Below, piece by piece: positions 41,269 to 49,851 of a DNA stretch of 64,000 nt; the stretch's first letter is position 1, and the number at the start of each line of letters is the position of its first letter. Made by a program: the position numbers and the translations under genes. Source of the stretch: Actinorhabdospora filicis (lineage in GTDB: Bacteria > Actinomycetota > Actinomycetes > Mycobacteriales > Micromonosporaceae); assembly GCF_030269765.1 (NCBI RefSeq), contig NZ_BSTX01000005.1, positions 150,458 to 214,457 on the forward strand. The letters run 5' to 3'. The notes beneath the pieces are model-generated. The model searched no databases. It was given only the letters and a program-made list of their open reading frames with translations, and had not been told where the DNA came from.

Positions 41269-42204
41269 GTGGAAACCGATCACCTGGGCCCCGACTACCG
41301 CGCCGAGACCATCCCCCTCGGCCGTGACGCCGAGGGCGAACTCGTCGCCACCCTCGTCGAGCGCGCCGACAACCCCCCCTCGGGCCCGGCGGTCCTCTAC
41401 GTCCACGGGTTCGTCGACTACTTCTTCCACCCGCACGTCGCCGACTTCTACCGCGACCGCGGCTTCGCCTTCTACGCCGTCGACCTGCGCCGCTCCGGAC
41501 GCTCCCTGCGGCCCGGCCAGACGCCGTACTTCATGTCCTCGATCGAGGAGTACTACCCGGAACTGGAGCAGGCGGTCCGCCGCATCCGCGCCCGCCACGA
41601 GAAACTCGTGATCAACGCCCACTCCACCGGCGCGCTCGCGGCGGCCGTTTGGGCCGACTCGGTGCGCGGGCGCGGCCTCATCCACGGCATGTTCCTGAAC
41701 AGCCCCTTCCTCGCCCTCAACGCGCCCCCACTGACCCGCGCCGTGGGACGCGTGTTCTCCCCGCTGCTGGGCAAGCTGTCGCCGAAGATGCGCGTCCCGG
41801 TCCCGCTATCGGGCGTCAACGCCATCTCGCTGCACAAGGACCACCACGGCGAATGGGACTTCTCCCTCGACTGGAAGCCCGTCACCGGCCTCCCCGTCCA
41901 CATGGGATGGCTCGGCGGCGTGGTCAAGGCCCAGGCGAAGGTCCGGCGCGGGCTGCGCATCGACGTGCCGATCCTGGCCGCCGCCTCCACCGCGTCCTAC
42001 AAAGAGCCCGGCTGGTCCCCGCAGGCGCAGCGCGCCGACGCCGTCCTCGACGCCGACGTCATCGCCGCCCTCGCGCCCCGCCTCGGACCCGACGTGACGG
42101 TCGTGCGGATCCCGGATGGCATGCATGATCTGGCGTTGTCCGGTGAGGCTGCCCGTACCCGCTTGTTCAAGGAGCTCGGCGAGTGGCTTGACGAGCGTTT
42201 TTAG
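41269..42204 (+). CDS. Alpha/beta hydrolase (serine aminopeptidase/monoacylglycerol-lipase-like)
   Basis: 311 residues from a GTG. Oxyanion segment Tyr-Val-His-Gly-Phe; nucleophile elbow Asn-Ala-His-Ser-Thr-Gly-Ala, with Ala in place of the first Gly; terminal His in Gly-Met-His-Asp-Leu. Complete catalytic triad. The substrate is not evident. It follows the YidD-like gene by 24 bases and may be the last gene of that run. Confidence 0.87.
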   Translation: METDHLGPDYRAETIPLGRDAEGELVATLVERADNPPSGPAVLYVHGFVDYFFHPHVADFYRDRGFAFYAVDLRRSGRSLRPGQTPYFMSSIEEYYPELEQAVRRIRARHEKLVINAHSTGALAAAVWADSVRGRGLIHGMFLNSPFLALNAPPLTRAVGRVFSPLLGKLSPKMRVPVPLSGVNAISLHKDHHGEWDFSLDWKPVTGLPVHMGWLGGVVKAQAKVRRGLRIDVPILAAASTASYKEPGWSPQAQRADAVLDADVIAALAPRLGPDVTVVRIPDGMHDLALSGEAARTRLFKELGEWLDERF

Positions 42205-42385
42205 GGTTTTGGGGGGAGATTTAGGAGTAGGGACCCGAGAGCGCTGCCGCCCGCCAGGCCCAGCCCCTGTTGCGCCACCTCTCCCATCACCCTCAGTCCG
42301 AGCGCGGGCCGTCTGGCTTCTCGCCTTCCCCCGCGGATCGACCGTCCTTTATTCGCCACGTCGGCGCTATGTCACGGTCGCCGTC

Positions 42386-42433
42386 TGGTCAGGGCTTTCA
42401 GCCCTAGGACCTGACCAGGGGTGCGGCCCCTGG
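42386..42433. repeat. Overlapping small hairpins
   Basis: TGGTCAGG (42386-42393) with CCTGACCA (42410-42417); inside it AGGGCT-TTC-AGCCCT (42391-42405); then CCAGGGG-TGCGG-CCCCTGG (42415-42433). The arms overlap, so alternative folds compete. Confidence 0.7.
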
Positions 42434-42487
42434 ACGCCGGACCTCTCTCGGGAGGCGTCTCCTCCTCTGGCCGGCTGGTACGACGCT

Positions 42488-42550
42488 GAACGAGGAACCC
42501 CGGGGTGTCAAGACGGAAGAGCTGTCTTGACACCCCGGGAACCCTCGTTC
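42488..42550. repeat. Long near-perfect hairpin
   Basis: Outer stem GAACGAGG/CCTCGTTC (8 bp), a symmetric AAC/AAC internal loop, inner stem CCCGGGGTGTCAAGAC/GTCTTGACACCCCGGG (16 bp perfect), nine-base loop GGAAGAGCT. 24 paired bases in 63 nt. No T-run on either side, so not a classical terminator. Confidence 0.85.
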
Positions 42551-42893
42551 CAAGAACACGTCTGGCCGACCGACGGAGGATCCACCTCTCCTATCCCGAG
42601 ACAGCCCCCGCACAAGCTGGTCCCGGGCCCGTGTTGTCGTGCGTCACCGGCTTGTCTTCAGCCCGGCTCTAAAACAACAAGCTCTCGTCCCCACCCGGGT
42701 TTTGACCCCGTTGCCAGCCAGTCGCTTCGCCCGGCTTCAAGCCGCACGAGGCTACGCATCGCACCCGGCTCTGCCCCGCGTCTCAGCCCTGTCTTCGGGC
42801 GGGCTTCGTGCACGGGCTATGTGGGTGGCCCGGGTCTTGCCCTCGTCGCCCGCCGGTCAACTCGCCCGGTCCCGTCCTGCCCGCCCGGCTGGC

Positions 42894-43214
42894 CTAGTCC
42901 CCGCGCTTCTCCGGCCGCTTCCCCGATTGCCACCACGCCAGCGCGTCCTGGATGTCCTCTTCCCACGCCGGGAGCTTCTCCTGTCCGTGCGGGTAGTTCA
43001 GCAGGTGCACCAGTGCGTTCGTCACGCCCGCTTCGGCGTCGGCGTCGCGGATGTGCGCCAGCACGGGCCATGCCGTGCTGATCGCGGCCATTTCCTCGCG
43101 GGTGAGGGCCATGAGCGTGCTGAACTCGGTGTCGGTGAAGTATGGGCCGTGCACTGTTGCGTGGAGGCAGTCGGCGATGACGTCAGCCGAAGATCTTCTC
43201 CAGGAAGCGCGCAA
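42894..43214 (-). CDS. Hypothetical small soluble protein
   Basis: Up to 106 residues. The frame overlaps the end of the HAD gene, and no good ribosome site marks a start; a GTG at 43154 would give an 86-residue product. Acidic, with Trp-rich helices (Asp-Ala-Leu-Ala-Trp-Trp-Gln-Ser-Gly-Lys near the C-terminus). Family not recognised. Codon bias is acceptable, so it is probably real and co-transcribed with the HAD genes. Confidence 0.55.
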   Translation of the reverse strand: MRASWRRSSADVIADCLHATVHGPYFTDTEFSTLMALTREEMAAISTAWPVLAHIRDADAEAGVTNALVHLLNYPHGQEKLPAWEEDIQDALAWWQSGKRPEKRGD

Positions 43215-43983
43215 CTCCGTCCTCCAGGTTCGATTCCGTGTGGTCGGTCGCGGCGGCTTTCACTTCGGGGTGGGCGTTGCCCATTGCCACTGATCGTCCG
43301 GCCCAGGCGAACATCGGGAGGTCGTTGCGGGCGTCGCCGAAGACGAGGACGTCTTCGGCCGCTACTCCCAGTCTTTCCGCTACGAAGGCGAGTCCGGTGC
43401 CTTTGTCGTGGCCGGGTGGGCAGAGTTCCACGTAGCCGATGCCGGCTTCGGTGAGCATGCAGGTGCTCGGGGGGATGAGGCGTTTGGCGGCGGTGTAGAC
43501 GACGTCGATGTGGGCGGTTCGGCTGCGGACGAAGGCTTTCAGGGCGGGGGTCGCGAGTGCTTCGGCGCGGGTGACGGGGTTGAGCTGGATGCGCCAGGGC
43601 CAGTCGTTCGGGACGGGGTCGGCGACGAGGGGGCTGTCCTCCAGGCCTTCGACGACCAGTTCGAGCGGTCCGACTTCGTCCTCCAGTGTGGACACGACGT
43701 CGGCGAGGACGGTGCCGCCGAGGGAGGCGCCGAGGAGGCGTTCGGGGCCGTTTCCGTTGAGGTGGAAGACTTGCGCGCCTTGTCCCATGACGAGGTAGGC
43801 GGCCTGAGGGATCTCGGCGTGGGACATGGCCAGCAGGCGGGGGCCGCGGCCGGTGATGCCGACGAGGGGGACGCCGAGGTCGTTCAGCCGGGCTAGCGCT
43901 GCCTTCGTCCGCGGGCTGGTGGTCTCATCGGGGAGGAGGACGGTGCCGTCCATGTCGGTCGCGACGAGTTTCGGTGTGCGCAT
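43183..43983 (-). CDS. HAD-superfamily (Cof type) phosphatase, copy 3
   Basis: 266 residues. Motif I Asp-Met-Asp-Gly-Thr-Val-Leu; motif II Thr in Gly-Ile-Thr-Gly-Arg; a C2-type cap; motif III Lys in His-Asp-Lys-Gly; motif IV Gly-Asp-Ala-Arg-Asn-Asp. Acts on small phosphorylated metabolites. Its ATG follows the upstream HAD stop without a gap (TGAATG), so the pair is coupled. Its GC content and codon bias look a little lower than those of the genes left of 42 kb. Confidence 0.9.
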   Translation of the reverse strand: MRTPKLVATDMDGTVLLPDETTSPRTKAALARLNDLGVPLVGITGRGPRLLAMSHAEIPQAAYLVMGQGAQVFHLNGNGPERLLGASLGGTVLADVVSTLEDEVGPLELVVEGLEDSPLVADPVPNDWPWRIQLNPVTRAEALATPALKAFVRSRTAHIDVVYTAAKRLIPPSTCMLTEAGIGYVELCPPGHDKGTGLAFVAERLGVAAEDVLVFGDARNDLPMFAWAGRSVAMGNAHPEVKAAATDHTESNLEDGVARFLEKIFG

Positions 43984-44799
43984 TCAGAACCACCTCGCCA
44001 GAACCCGGGCCACGCCGTCGTCGTCCACTGTGGAGGTGACTTCGTGCGCGGCGTCCTTGATCGACGGGGCGGCCTGCCCCATCGCCACTGCGTGACCGGC
44101 CCAGGCGAACATGGGCAGGTCGTTGGCGGAGTCGCCGAAGACGATGGTCTCGGCGGCGGTCACTCCGTAGTGCGCGGCGACGAGGTCGAGGCCGCTGGCC
44201 TTGGTGGTGTGGGCGGGACCGACGTCCACCCAGCCGTTGAAGCCGACCTCGGCGTGGTAGATCGACACGTCCAGGCGGGCGCCGTCGGTGGCGGCCTGGG
44301 CGCGGGGGCAGCGGGGTCCGGCGCCGTAGGGGTTCTGGCTGGGGACGCGCGCCACGAGCCGCGAGGTGGGCATCGCGGCCAGCTCGTCGAGGGAGAGGGT
44401 GTGCAGCCACACCGACTCGAAGTCGCGGGGGAAGTCGGTGGTGGTGACCCAGCCGTCGGCGCCGTACTCGACGGCGAAGGTGACCTCGGGATCGGCGGCG
44501 CGGTAGGCGCTGATCGCGGCGGCGGGGTCCATGAGGATGCGGTGGGCGGTGGCGCGGGCGGCGAGGTCGTAGACGACCGCCCCGTGCGAGACGACGTGCA
44601 GCCCGTCGGTGAGCTGGAGGTCGTCCATGGTCCGCAGGGTGCTCCAGAGTGCGCGCCCGGTGGCGACGGCCACGGGGACACCGGCCGCGCGCACGGCCTT
44701 CAGGGCGGTGATGGTCGCCGCAGAGGGCCGGGTGTGGGCGGAGGAGTGCCCCACGACGGTGCCGTCGAGATCGATGACGACGAGTTTCGGCCTGTCCAT
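43984..44799 (-). CDS. HAD-superfamily (Cof type) phosphatase, copy 2
   Basis: 271 residues from the ATG at 44799; a GTG one codon earlier is possible. Motif I Asp-Leu-Asp-Gly-Thr-Val-Val; motif II Thr in Val-Ala-Thr-Gly-Arg; Lys in Thr-Thr-Lys-Ala-Ser-Gly; motif IV Gly-Asp-Ser-Ala-Asn-Asp. Clearly paralogous to the genes on both sides, sharing Leu-Pro-Met-Phe-Ala-Trp-Ala-Gly with copy 3. Confidence 0.9.
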   Translation of the reverse strand: MDRPKLVVIDLDGTVVGHSSAHTRPSAATITALKAVRAAGVPVAVATGRALWSTLRTMDDLQLTDGLHVVSHGAVVYDLAARATAHRILMDPAAAISAYRAADPEVTFAVEYGADGWVTTTDFPRDFESVWLHTLSLDELAAMPTSRLVARVPSQNPYGAGPRCPRAQAATDGARLDVSIYHAEVGFNGWVDVGPAHTTKASGLDLVAAHYGVTAAETIVFGDSANDLPMFAWAGHAVAMGQAAPSIKDAAHEVTSTVDDDGVARVLARWF

Positions 44800-45094
44800 C
44801 ACTAGACATTACCGACACGCGGGTTAACGGGCATAGATCATTCGGGCGTTGTGTGCGCCACGGTCGGGGGAACTTCCGCCCACGTGACAACCGTGTTCAG
44901 CGCCGCGAGGGACGGTCCGCGCGGCGCCGTGGACGCGGTCCGGGCCCCGCGAAGTGTCCGGCAATGCCGCCGCACGGCCGATTCGGGTGGGCCGGGCGAT
45001 CGGCGATGGCGGGGACGCGGCGAGCGCGCGACCGCGTCAGGTCACCGCGATCCGGCCGGGTGGCGTGCGCATGGTCACAGCTGACTAGTTCGCG
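44800..45094. other. Intergenic region between HAD copies
   Basis: About 295 bases without a convincing gene. It probably carries the promoter of the two coupled HAD genes. No clear hexamers or repeats seen. Confidence 0.4.
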
Positions 45095-45904
45095 CTAGTC
45101 GAACCAGCGGCCCAGCACGGCCGCCACGCCGTCCTCGCCGATCGGGGGCGCGACCTCCTGCGCGACGGCCTTGAGCTCCTCGCGTCCCTGCCCCATCGCG
45201 ACGCCGATGCCCGCCCATTCGATCATCGGGAGGTCGTTCAGGGAGTCCCCGAACGCGATGACGCCGGACGCGTCGACGCCCAGCTCCTTGGCCACGCGCG
45301 CGAGCCCGGTCGCCTTGTCGTTGCCCGCGGCGACCACCGCCGTCCAGCCGTTGCGGCCGACGTGGGCGCGATAGCGGGACGGGTCGAGCTCGGCGAGGGC
45401 CGTGGCGGCCTCCGAGTGGGGGCACAGGTCGGCTTCGCCGTAGGTCCCGTCGCAGTCGACGCGCACGCCCAGCACCGTGCCGGGCGTGCGTCCCAGCTGC
45501 TCGTGGGAGGCGCGTCCCAGCCACACGGTGTCGTACACGTGCGGGTAGTCGGGGCACGTGAGCCAGCCCTCGGCGTCGTGTTCGAGCGCGAACGTGGCGC
45601 CGGGGGTGCGCAGGTAGCCCTCGATGGCCGCGCCGGGTTCCATCTCGGCGCGGTGCGAGACGCGTCCCCGCGCGTCGGTGACGACCGCGCCCTCGGTGTA
45701 CACGTGCGGCCCGGGACCCAGGCCCAGCGCCTCGACCGCGCGCCGCGAGTCGACCATCGTCCGCGCCGTCACGACCACGACCGGGACCCCGGCGCGGCGG
45801 GCGGCGTCCAGCGCGGCGAGCGTCGCGTCCGACGCCGGCCCGTGGAAGCCGCCCGGGAAGATGACGGTGCCGTCGAGGTCGATGGCGATGAGGCGAGGGG
45901 TCAT
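45095..45904 (-). CDS. HAD-superfamily (Cof type) phosphatase, copy 1
   Basis: 269 residues. Motif I Asp-Leu-Asp-Gly-Thr-Val-Ile; motif II Thr in Val-Val-Thr-Ala-Arg; Lys in Asn-Asp-Lys-Ala-Thr-Gly; motif IV Gly-Asp-Ser-Leu-Asn-Asp. Third of the tandem paralogues, separated from the other two by ~295 bases. Substrate unknown. Confidence 0.9.
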   Translation of the reverse strand: MTPRLIAIDLDGTVIFPGGFHGPASDATLAALDAARRAGVPVVVVTARTMVDSRRAVEALGLGPGPHVYTEGAVVTDARGRVSHRAEMEPGAAIEGYLRTPGATFALEHDAEGWLTCPDYPHVYDTVWLGRASHEQLGRTPGTVLGVRVDCDGTYGEADLCPHSEAATALAELDPSRYRAHVGRNGWTAVVAAGNDKATGLARVAKELGVDASGVIAFGDSLNDLPMIEWAGIGVAMGQGREELKAVAQEVAPPIGEDGVAAVLGRWFD

Positions 45905-45925
45905 CGACCAATCGTAGGCACGGGG

Positions 45926-46393
45926 CTACGCGCGGAGATCGGCCACGAGCCGGAAATGCTCCAGGACCAGCGGGGTGTCCTCGTCGACGGTGAACGCCGG
46001 ATCGCCGAACTCCAGCCGCTGCTCGGTGGAGTGCCAGTCGATCTCGTGCGCCGCCCGCCACTCGGCGACCGACATGTGCCCCTCGCCCTCGTCGATGCAG
46101 TGCGGAAGGTCCACATTGGCCAGATCGGTGAAGCGGATCGACATGGTCTCGATGATCGCCACGGGAACCCCGTGCGAATCGATCACCACCGACCGGTCAC
46201 CGACCTGCCGCGGCTCCGTACCCGTCGCGGCGTAACCCTGGAGGAGCGAGGTGGTGGAGGTCTTCGAGCCGTCCAGGACCGCGGCGACCAGCCTGTCGCG
46301 GAGCGGGCCGGGCCAGGAGAACTCGATGACGGGATGCGCGGGTTTCCCGGACGCGCTCGTGGATGCGGGAGATGCAGTTGTGGTGGACGACAT
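45926..46393 (-). CDS. ASCH-domain protein
   Basis: 155 residues. The N-terminal ~20 are Ser/Thr/Ala-rich. The rest is an ASCH fold (Phe-Ser-Trp-Pro-Gly-Pro-Leu-Arg-Asp; Gly-Ser-Lys-Thr-Ser-Thr-Thr-Ser; Val-Gly-Asp-Arg-Ser-Val-Val-Ile-Asp; Glu-Gly-Glu-Gly-His-Met-Ser-Val-Ala-Glu-Trp-Arg). ASCH proteins bind RNA or modified nucleosides, and some are amidohydrolases of N4-acetylcytidine. No ribosome site is visible; TACCGT ends seven bases before the ATG, so a leaderless message is possible. Confidence 0.85.
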   Translation of the reverse strand: MSSTTTASPASTSASGKPAHPVIEFSWPGPLRDRLVAAVLDGSKTSTTSLLQGYAATGTEPRQVGDRSVVIDSHGVPVAIIETMSIRFTDLANVDLPHCIDEGEGHMSVAEWRAAHEIDWHSTEQRLEFGDPAFTVDEDTPLVLEHFRLVADLRA

Positions 46394-46503
46394 AGTGCAA
46401 CGGTAGACCGTGAACGCTCACGCGCTGCGCGATGGTGTGCGGGAACGCGCGGAGCCGGGGGAAACGGGGCACCTGTGCGCCGGTGGGTGGTTGGAACGTG
46501 TGC

Positions 46504-46524
46504 GGAACCGGATTCCGCTTCCGG
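46504..46524. repeat. GGAACCGG palindromic element, copy 1
   Basis: GGAACCGGATTCCG followed by CTTCCGG. Shares the GGAACCGGA/TCCGGTTCC core with the other copies; the right arm is imperfect. Confidence 0.75.
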
Positions 46525-46588
46525 GATGGGGACGGGTGGCTGGAGGGGTGGTGACGGTGGGTGAGGGAGGGGCGAGGGGGTCGGAGTC

Positions 46589-46620
46589 GGAACCGGATTC
46601 CGCTTCCGGTTCCGGTTCCG
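46589..46620. repeat. GGAACCGG palindromic element, copy 2
   Basis: GGAACCGGATTCCGCTTCCG followed by a repeated GTTCCG, GTTCCG tail. 65 bases after copy 1. Confidence 0.75.
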
Positions 46621-47140
46621 TGAGTTTCGCGTGGTGTCACTCGCCTTCTCTGCTTCTTGCCCAACTTCTTGCCCAACCCGGTCCCGCCGTCTTGCCCGCC
46701 CCGGCTCTCTCCGCCTCGCCCACCCCAGGTTCCTTACGTCTCACCCGCCCCAGGCTCCTGCCCACTCCGGTTCCCATCGCCACACCCACCGCGGTTCCCT
46801 CCGCTTCACCCGGTTCGCCCACTCCGGCGTCCGCCACCTCACCCACCCCCAGGTCCCTCCGCCTCACCCGGCTTGCCCAGTCCGGTCTCCGCCACCTCGC
46901 CCGCCCTGGCTTCCTCCATCTCGCCCGCCTCGCTCACCCCGGCTTCCGCCACCTCGCCGCCCTCGGCTCCCATCGCTTCGCTCACCTCACCCACCCCTGG
47001 CCTCCGCCACCTCATCGGTTCGCGTGAGCACGTCGCCGTCGACCCCGGGGGAGCAGGTGATGGCATCGTGGCGTGTCCGGGCGAGCGTTCCCGGCCTCCC
47101 TCAAGAGCGGTCGGCGCCTTGTCCTTGACCACCGTCCGCC

Positions 47141-47166
47141 TTCCGGAAGCGGATTCCGTTTCCGGC
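47141..47166. repeat. GGAACCGG-like palindromic element, copy 3
   Basis: TTCCGGAAGCGGATTCCG followed by TTTCCGGC. Ends ten bases before the 27-G run. Confidence 0.65.
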
Positions 47167-47175
47167 CGACTTCAC

Positions 47176-47202
47176 GGGGGGGGGGGGGGGGGGGGGGGGG
47201 GG
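47176..47202 (+). repeat. Homopolymer run of 27 G
   Basis: 27 consecutive G on the plus strand, in a gene-free region between a palindromic element and the hydrolase promoter. Far longer than any other homopolymer in the window. Confidence 0.9.
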
Positions 47203-47449
47203 CGACGGTCGGCGTCCTGGTCCTGGGGTCCCCTCTCGTCCCGCACCGCGCACTCCACACCCCGCACCCCGCCCTGCACCGGGCTCCGCTGCTCCACCCT
47301 GCTCCGCACCCGGCTCCGCCGCTTCACCCCGCCCTGCCGCTTGGCCCCACCCGTCGCTTCACCCCGTCCAACGCGCCCGAATCGCCTCCCACGGCCCGGT
47401 GAGCAGCCGAAACGACCTCCGTGCGAGTCCCGGTCCCCGTCCCGATCTC

Positions 47450-47491
47450 GTGTCAGGGTCCGTGACAGGCCCGGGACAGGTCCGTGTCAGG
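47450..47491 (+). promoter_or_regulatory. Four direct repeats of GTGTCAGG at 11-12-base spacing
   Basis: GTGTCAGG (47450), GTGACAGG (47462), GGGACAGG (47473), GTGTCAGG (47484). Start-to-start distances are 12, 11 and 11, one helical turn each. The last copy ends 22 bases before the ATG at 47513. Such arrays are bound by OmpR/PhoB-type and SARP activators. Confidence 0.6.
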
Positions 47492-47512
47492 ACCCCCACC
47501 GATAGTTGCCGC

Positions 47513-48463
47513 ATGACTGAGAACCAGACCTCCCCGGCCACCGACTCCACCACTCCCACCGCCCCCACCTTCGGGTCGAGCGCCCCGCCGCTGGGTGCTT
47601 TCGCCGAGATCGACGGCCGCCGCGTGTTCGTCCACCGAGAGGGCGAGGGCGGTCCCGCCGTGGTCTTCCTCCCCGGCGCCAGCGCGATCGGCTTGAACTA
47701 CTACGGCCTGCAGCGCCGGGTCGCCGAGTTCACCACCGCGGTGATCTACGACCGCGGCGGCAGTGGCTACAGCGACTCCATGCCGTTGCCGCGTTCGGCG
47801 GAGGACGTTGCGACCGAGCTGCGGGACCTGCTGCACGCCCAGGACATCCCGGCCCCGTACGTCCTGGTGGCCCACTCCCTCGGTGGCGCCTACGCGCAGC
47901 GTTTCGCCCAGCTGTTCCCCGATGAGGTCGCCGGCCTGGTCTGGCTGGACGCCTTCCACAGCGACTGGGACGACTACATGCCCGAGGAGGCGAGCATCGC
48001 CGCCGGTGAGCGCATGGCCCCGCCCGTCGAGCAGCTGCGCCAGGCACTGCCGTTCATCCGCGACTTCGTGGCCGAGACCTACGCCGACTACCCCGCGGAC
48101 CTCCGCGACGCCGTCGTCGACTACCACCAGAGCGAGACGTGGGTCCAGGTCGGCCACGCCGAGCGCGGCACCATGACGCCCCTCGTCGCCGAGCTGAAGG
48201 CCGGACCGGGCTTCCCCGACGTCCCCCTGATCGCCCTCACCCCCCTCGCCGTCGACCCCAACCAGGCCGCCCTCATGTCCGAGGAGACCCTCCAGGCCAT
48301 CCACGACGGCAAGACGAACCTCTACCAGGCCCTCGCCGACTCCGTCCCGCACGGCGAGCACCGCGTCCTCACCGACGCCAACCACAGCCAGCTGATCACC
48401 GAACGCGCCGACACGATCATCGAGGCGATCCGCGACATCGTCACCCAGGTCAACGCCGCCTGA
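47513..48463 (+). CDS. Alpha/beta hydrolase
   Basis: 316 residues. A Thr/Pro/Ser-rich N-terminal ~28 residues, no signal peptide. Core fold with Phe-Leu-Pro-Gly-Ala-Ser-Ala, the Tyr-Asp-Arg-Gly-Gly-Ser-Gly-Tyr-Ser strand/loop, nucleophile elbow Val-Ala-His-Ser-Leu-Gly-Gly, and terminal His in Asp-Ala-Asn-His-Ser-Gln. Proline-iminopeptidase/haloperoxidase-like; substrate unknown. Isolated between two gene-free repeat regions, behind four helically phased direct repeats. Confidence 0.87.
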   Translation: MTENQTSPATDSTTPTAPTFGSSAPPLGAFAEIDGRRVFVHREGEGGPAVVFLPGASAIGLNYYGLQRRVAEFTTAVIYDRGGSGYSDSMPLPRSAEDVATELRDLLHAQDIPAPYVLVAHSLGGAYAQRFAQLFPDEVAGLVWLDAFHSDWDDYMPEEASIAAGERMAPPVEQLRQALPFIRDFVAETYADYPADLRDAVVDYHQSETWVQVGHAERGTMTPLVAELKAGPGFPDVPLIALTPLAVDPNQAALMSEETLQAIHDGKTNLYQALADSVPHGEHRVLTDANHSQLITERADTIIEAIRDIVTQVNAA

Positions 48464-48677
48464 CCGAACCGAGCCGAGCAATCAGAACCGACCGATCAGA
48501 GCTGATCAGACAGGGTTGACCACTCAGAGCTGACCGGGATCGCCACCACGACCCCGGGAGAGAGCCGCCGCGCCACGGATGTCCGTTCGGACCCGTGGCG
48601 CGGCGGCGTTTCCGGCCGATCGCGGAGGGCCGGGAGATTCGGCTTTCACCGCTGGCTTTTCGGCTCGCCGGGCGACC

Positions 48678-48718
48678 GAAGCGGAACCGGAACCGGAACC
48701 GGATTCCGCCTCCGGCCC
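48678..48718. repeat. GGAACCGG palindromic element, copy 4 (expanded)
   Basis: GAAGC followed by three successive GGAACC units, then GGATTCCGCCTCCGGCC. The core has been duplicated locally. Confidence 0.7.
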
Positions 48719-48759
48719 CGCTCTCCCGCCTGTTCACCCGCCCACGTGCCCACCCGCCC

Positions 48760-49015
48760 GCCCGCCCCAACTGATTGCCCCGGGACTTGTCGGCTCGCTT
48801 CTCCGACCGCTCTCCCGCCGCACTCGCATCACGGCCCCACCCGCCCACACCCCACTTGCCCCACCCGCTCGCCCGCCCCAACCGCTCGCCCCAGGACTCG
48901 CCCGCCTGCTTCTCCGACCGCCCTCCCGCCTCACCGCCCCACCCGCCCGCTCACCCCAACCGCCTGCCCCGGGACTTGTCGGCCCGCTTCTCCGACGGCC
49001 CTCCCGCCTCATCTG
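48760..49015. repeat. Degenerate tandem repeat, about three units
   Basis: Units begin CGCCCCAAC near 48763 and 48873, and CACCCCAAC near 48951. All continue with TTGCCCCGGGACTTG- and TTCTCCGACCG-like blocks. Unit length varies (~110, ~78). Confidence 0.65.
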
Positions 49016-49620
49016 CCGACGTCCCGGTCGCCACGCGCTGCCCGCCGCCGACCAGTCCACCCGTCGACCTGCCAGCCCGCCTGCCGGTCGGCCCGCTCAC
49101 CTCTCGTTCGCCTGCCGCCCCGCACTCACTCGGCCGCTTCTCCGCCGCTCCACGTCCCCGGCCGTTCGGCCGGTGGTTCGCCGGGGTGAGAGCCCGCGAT
49201 CTCGGCCCTGCCGCGGTGCGTCCCGAGCGGTGCACCGCCTTCCGCGAGTCGAGCGGGCTCCCGGTCCGGCCTCGACCGTCGGTCCCGTTCCGCCGGATCC
49301 AAGTGCGTGGACCGGCGAGCGCGGCGGTGTGCCCGTTCGGAGAACCCGATGCCCGCAGCTCCCTCTATCGGTGCCGCCCGCCCGGTCGTCGATCACACGA
49401 GCGAGCCGGTCGATGAACGGCGGTGTTCCGGGTTCGATGAACCGCTCGCGGGATGTTCGCGTTATGGCGAGGCGTTTCGCGCCAACCGGCCGTGCACCCG
49501 GGAAACGGCCCAACCGGCCGTCCGGCCGTCCGGCTGCCGGGCCACAGGGCCGCCGGGTCAGCCGTCCGTCCCGCGCGCAATCCACCGTCGGCAAGAAGAA
49601 GCGGCGGCGACACGAAGAAA

Positions 49621-49645
49621 CGGCGGCGAGTCGCGCTCGCCGCCG
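49621..49645. terminator. Perfect 10-bp hairpin in gene-free region
   Basis: CGGCGGCGAG (49621-49630), loop TCGCG, CTCGCCGCCG (49636-49645), followed by TTCTCGTCGTT. Terminator-like, possibly for transcripts leaving bpa on the opposite strand or the hydrolase upstream. Confidence 0.5.
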
Positions 49646-49851
49646 TTCTCGTCGTTCGTCACCGGACTCGCCGAACCCCCGCCGGCTGGCGGGTGGCGAC
49701 CCGGGCGGGTCACCCGCCGGGCGCTGTTGGCGCCGGGAATGACCACGTCCTTGTCGAGTGGCGACCCGGGCCGGTCACCCGCGGGCAGGCTCGGCCGGGT
49801 AGGGCAGGGTCGTCCGGAGTCGGGCGTCCATGCCCGGTGGTCGCACTAGGA

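Larger units (their letters stand above)
42205..42893. other. Gene-free, highly structured convergent intergenic region
   Basis: 689 bases with no codon-biased frame and lower GC skew than neighbours. The left half (42386-42550) holds four nested or consecutive inverted repeats; the right half has many CCCGG-rich short direct repeats. It separates the alpha/beta hydrolase from the leftward HAD cluster. Confidence 0.6.
46394..47512. other. 1.1-kb gene-free repeat region
   Basis: No codon-biased frame. 46630-47010 is a pyrimidine-rich strand made of degenerate repeats around CTCGCCC-ACCC-CGG-TTCC (for example CGCCTCACCCGG and CCGCCACCTCGCC recur many times). It holds three palindromic GGAACCGG elements, a 27-G run and the direct repeats before the hydrolase gene. 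Confidence 0.65.

Noticed and set aside
41269..42204. Alpha/beta hydrolase judged inactive because its elbow lacks the first Gly
   Set aside because: Ala-His-Ser-x-Gly is a common functional variant, and the other triad positions are present.
44800..45094. Search for a further small gene between HAD copies
   Set aside because: Open frames on both strands lack codon bias and ribosome sites.
46410..47505. Several 80-280-codon frames in the pyrimidine-rich region
   Set aside because: Composed of short repeats; none keeps codon bias in one frame, and one is broken by the 27-G run.
48579..49742. Open frame of 387 codons in the repeat region
   Set aside because: The translation is Pro/Arg/Ser/Ala repeats with no domain and no ribosome site, and other frames are equally open.
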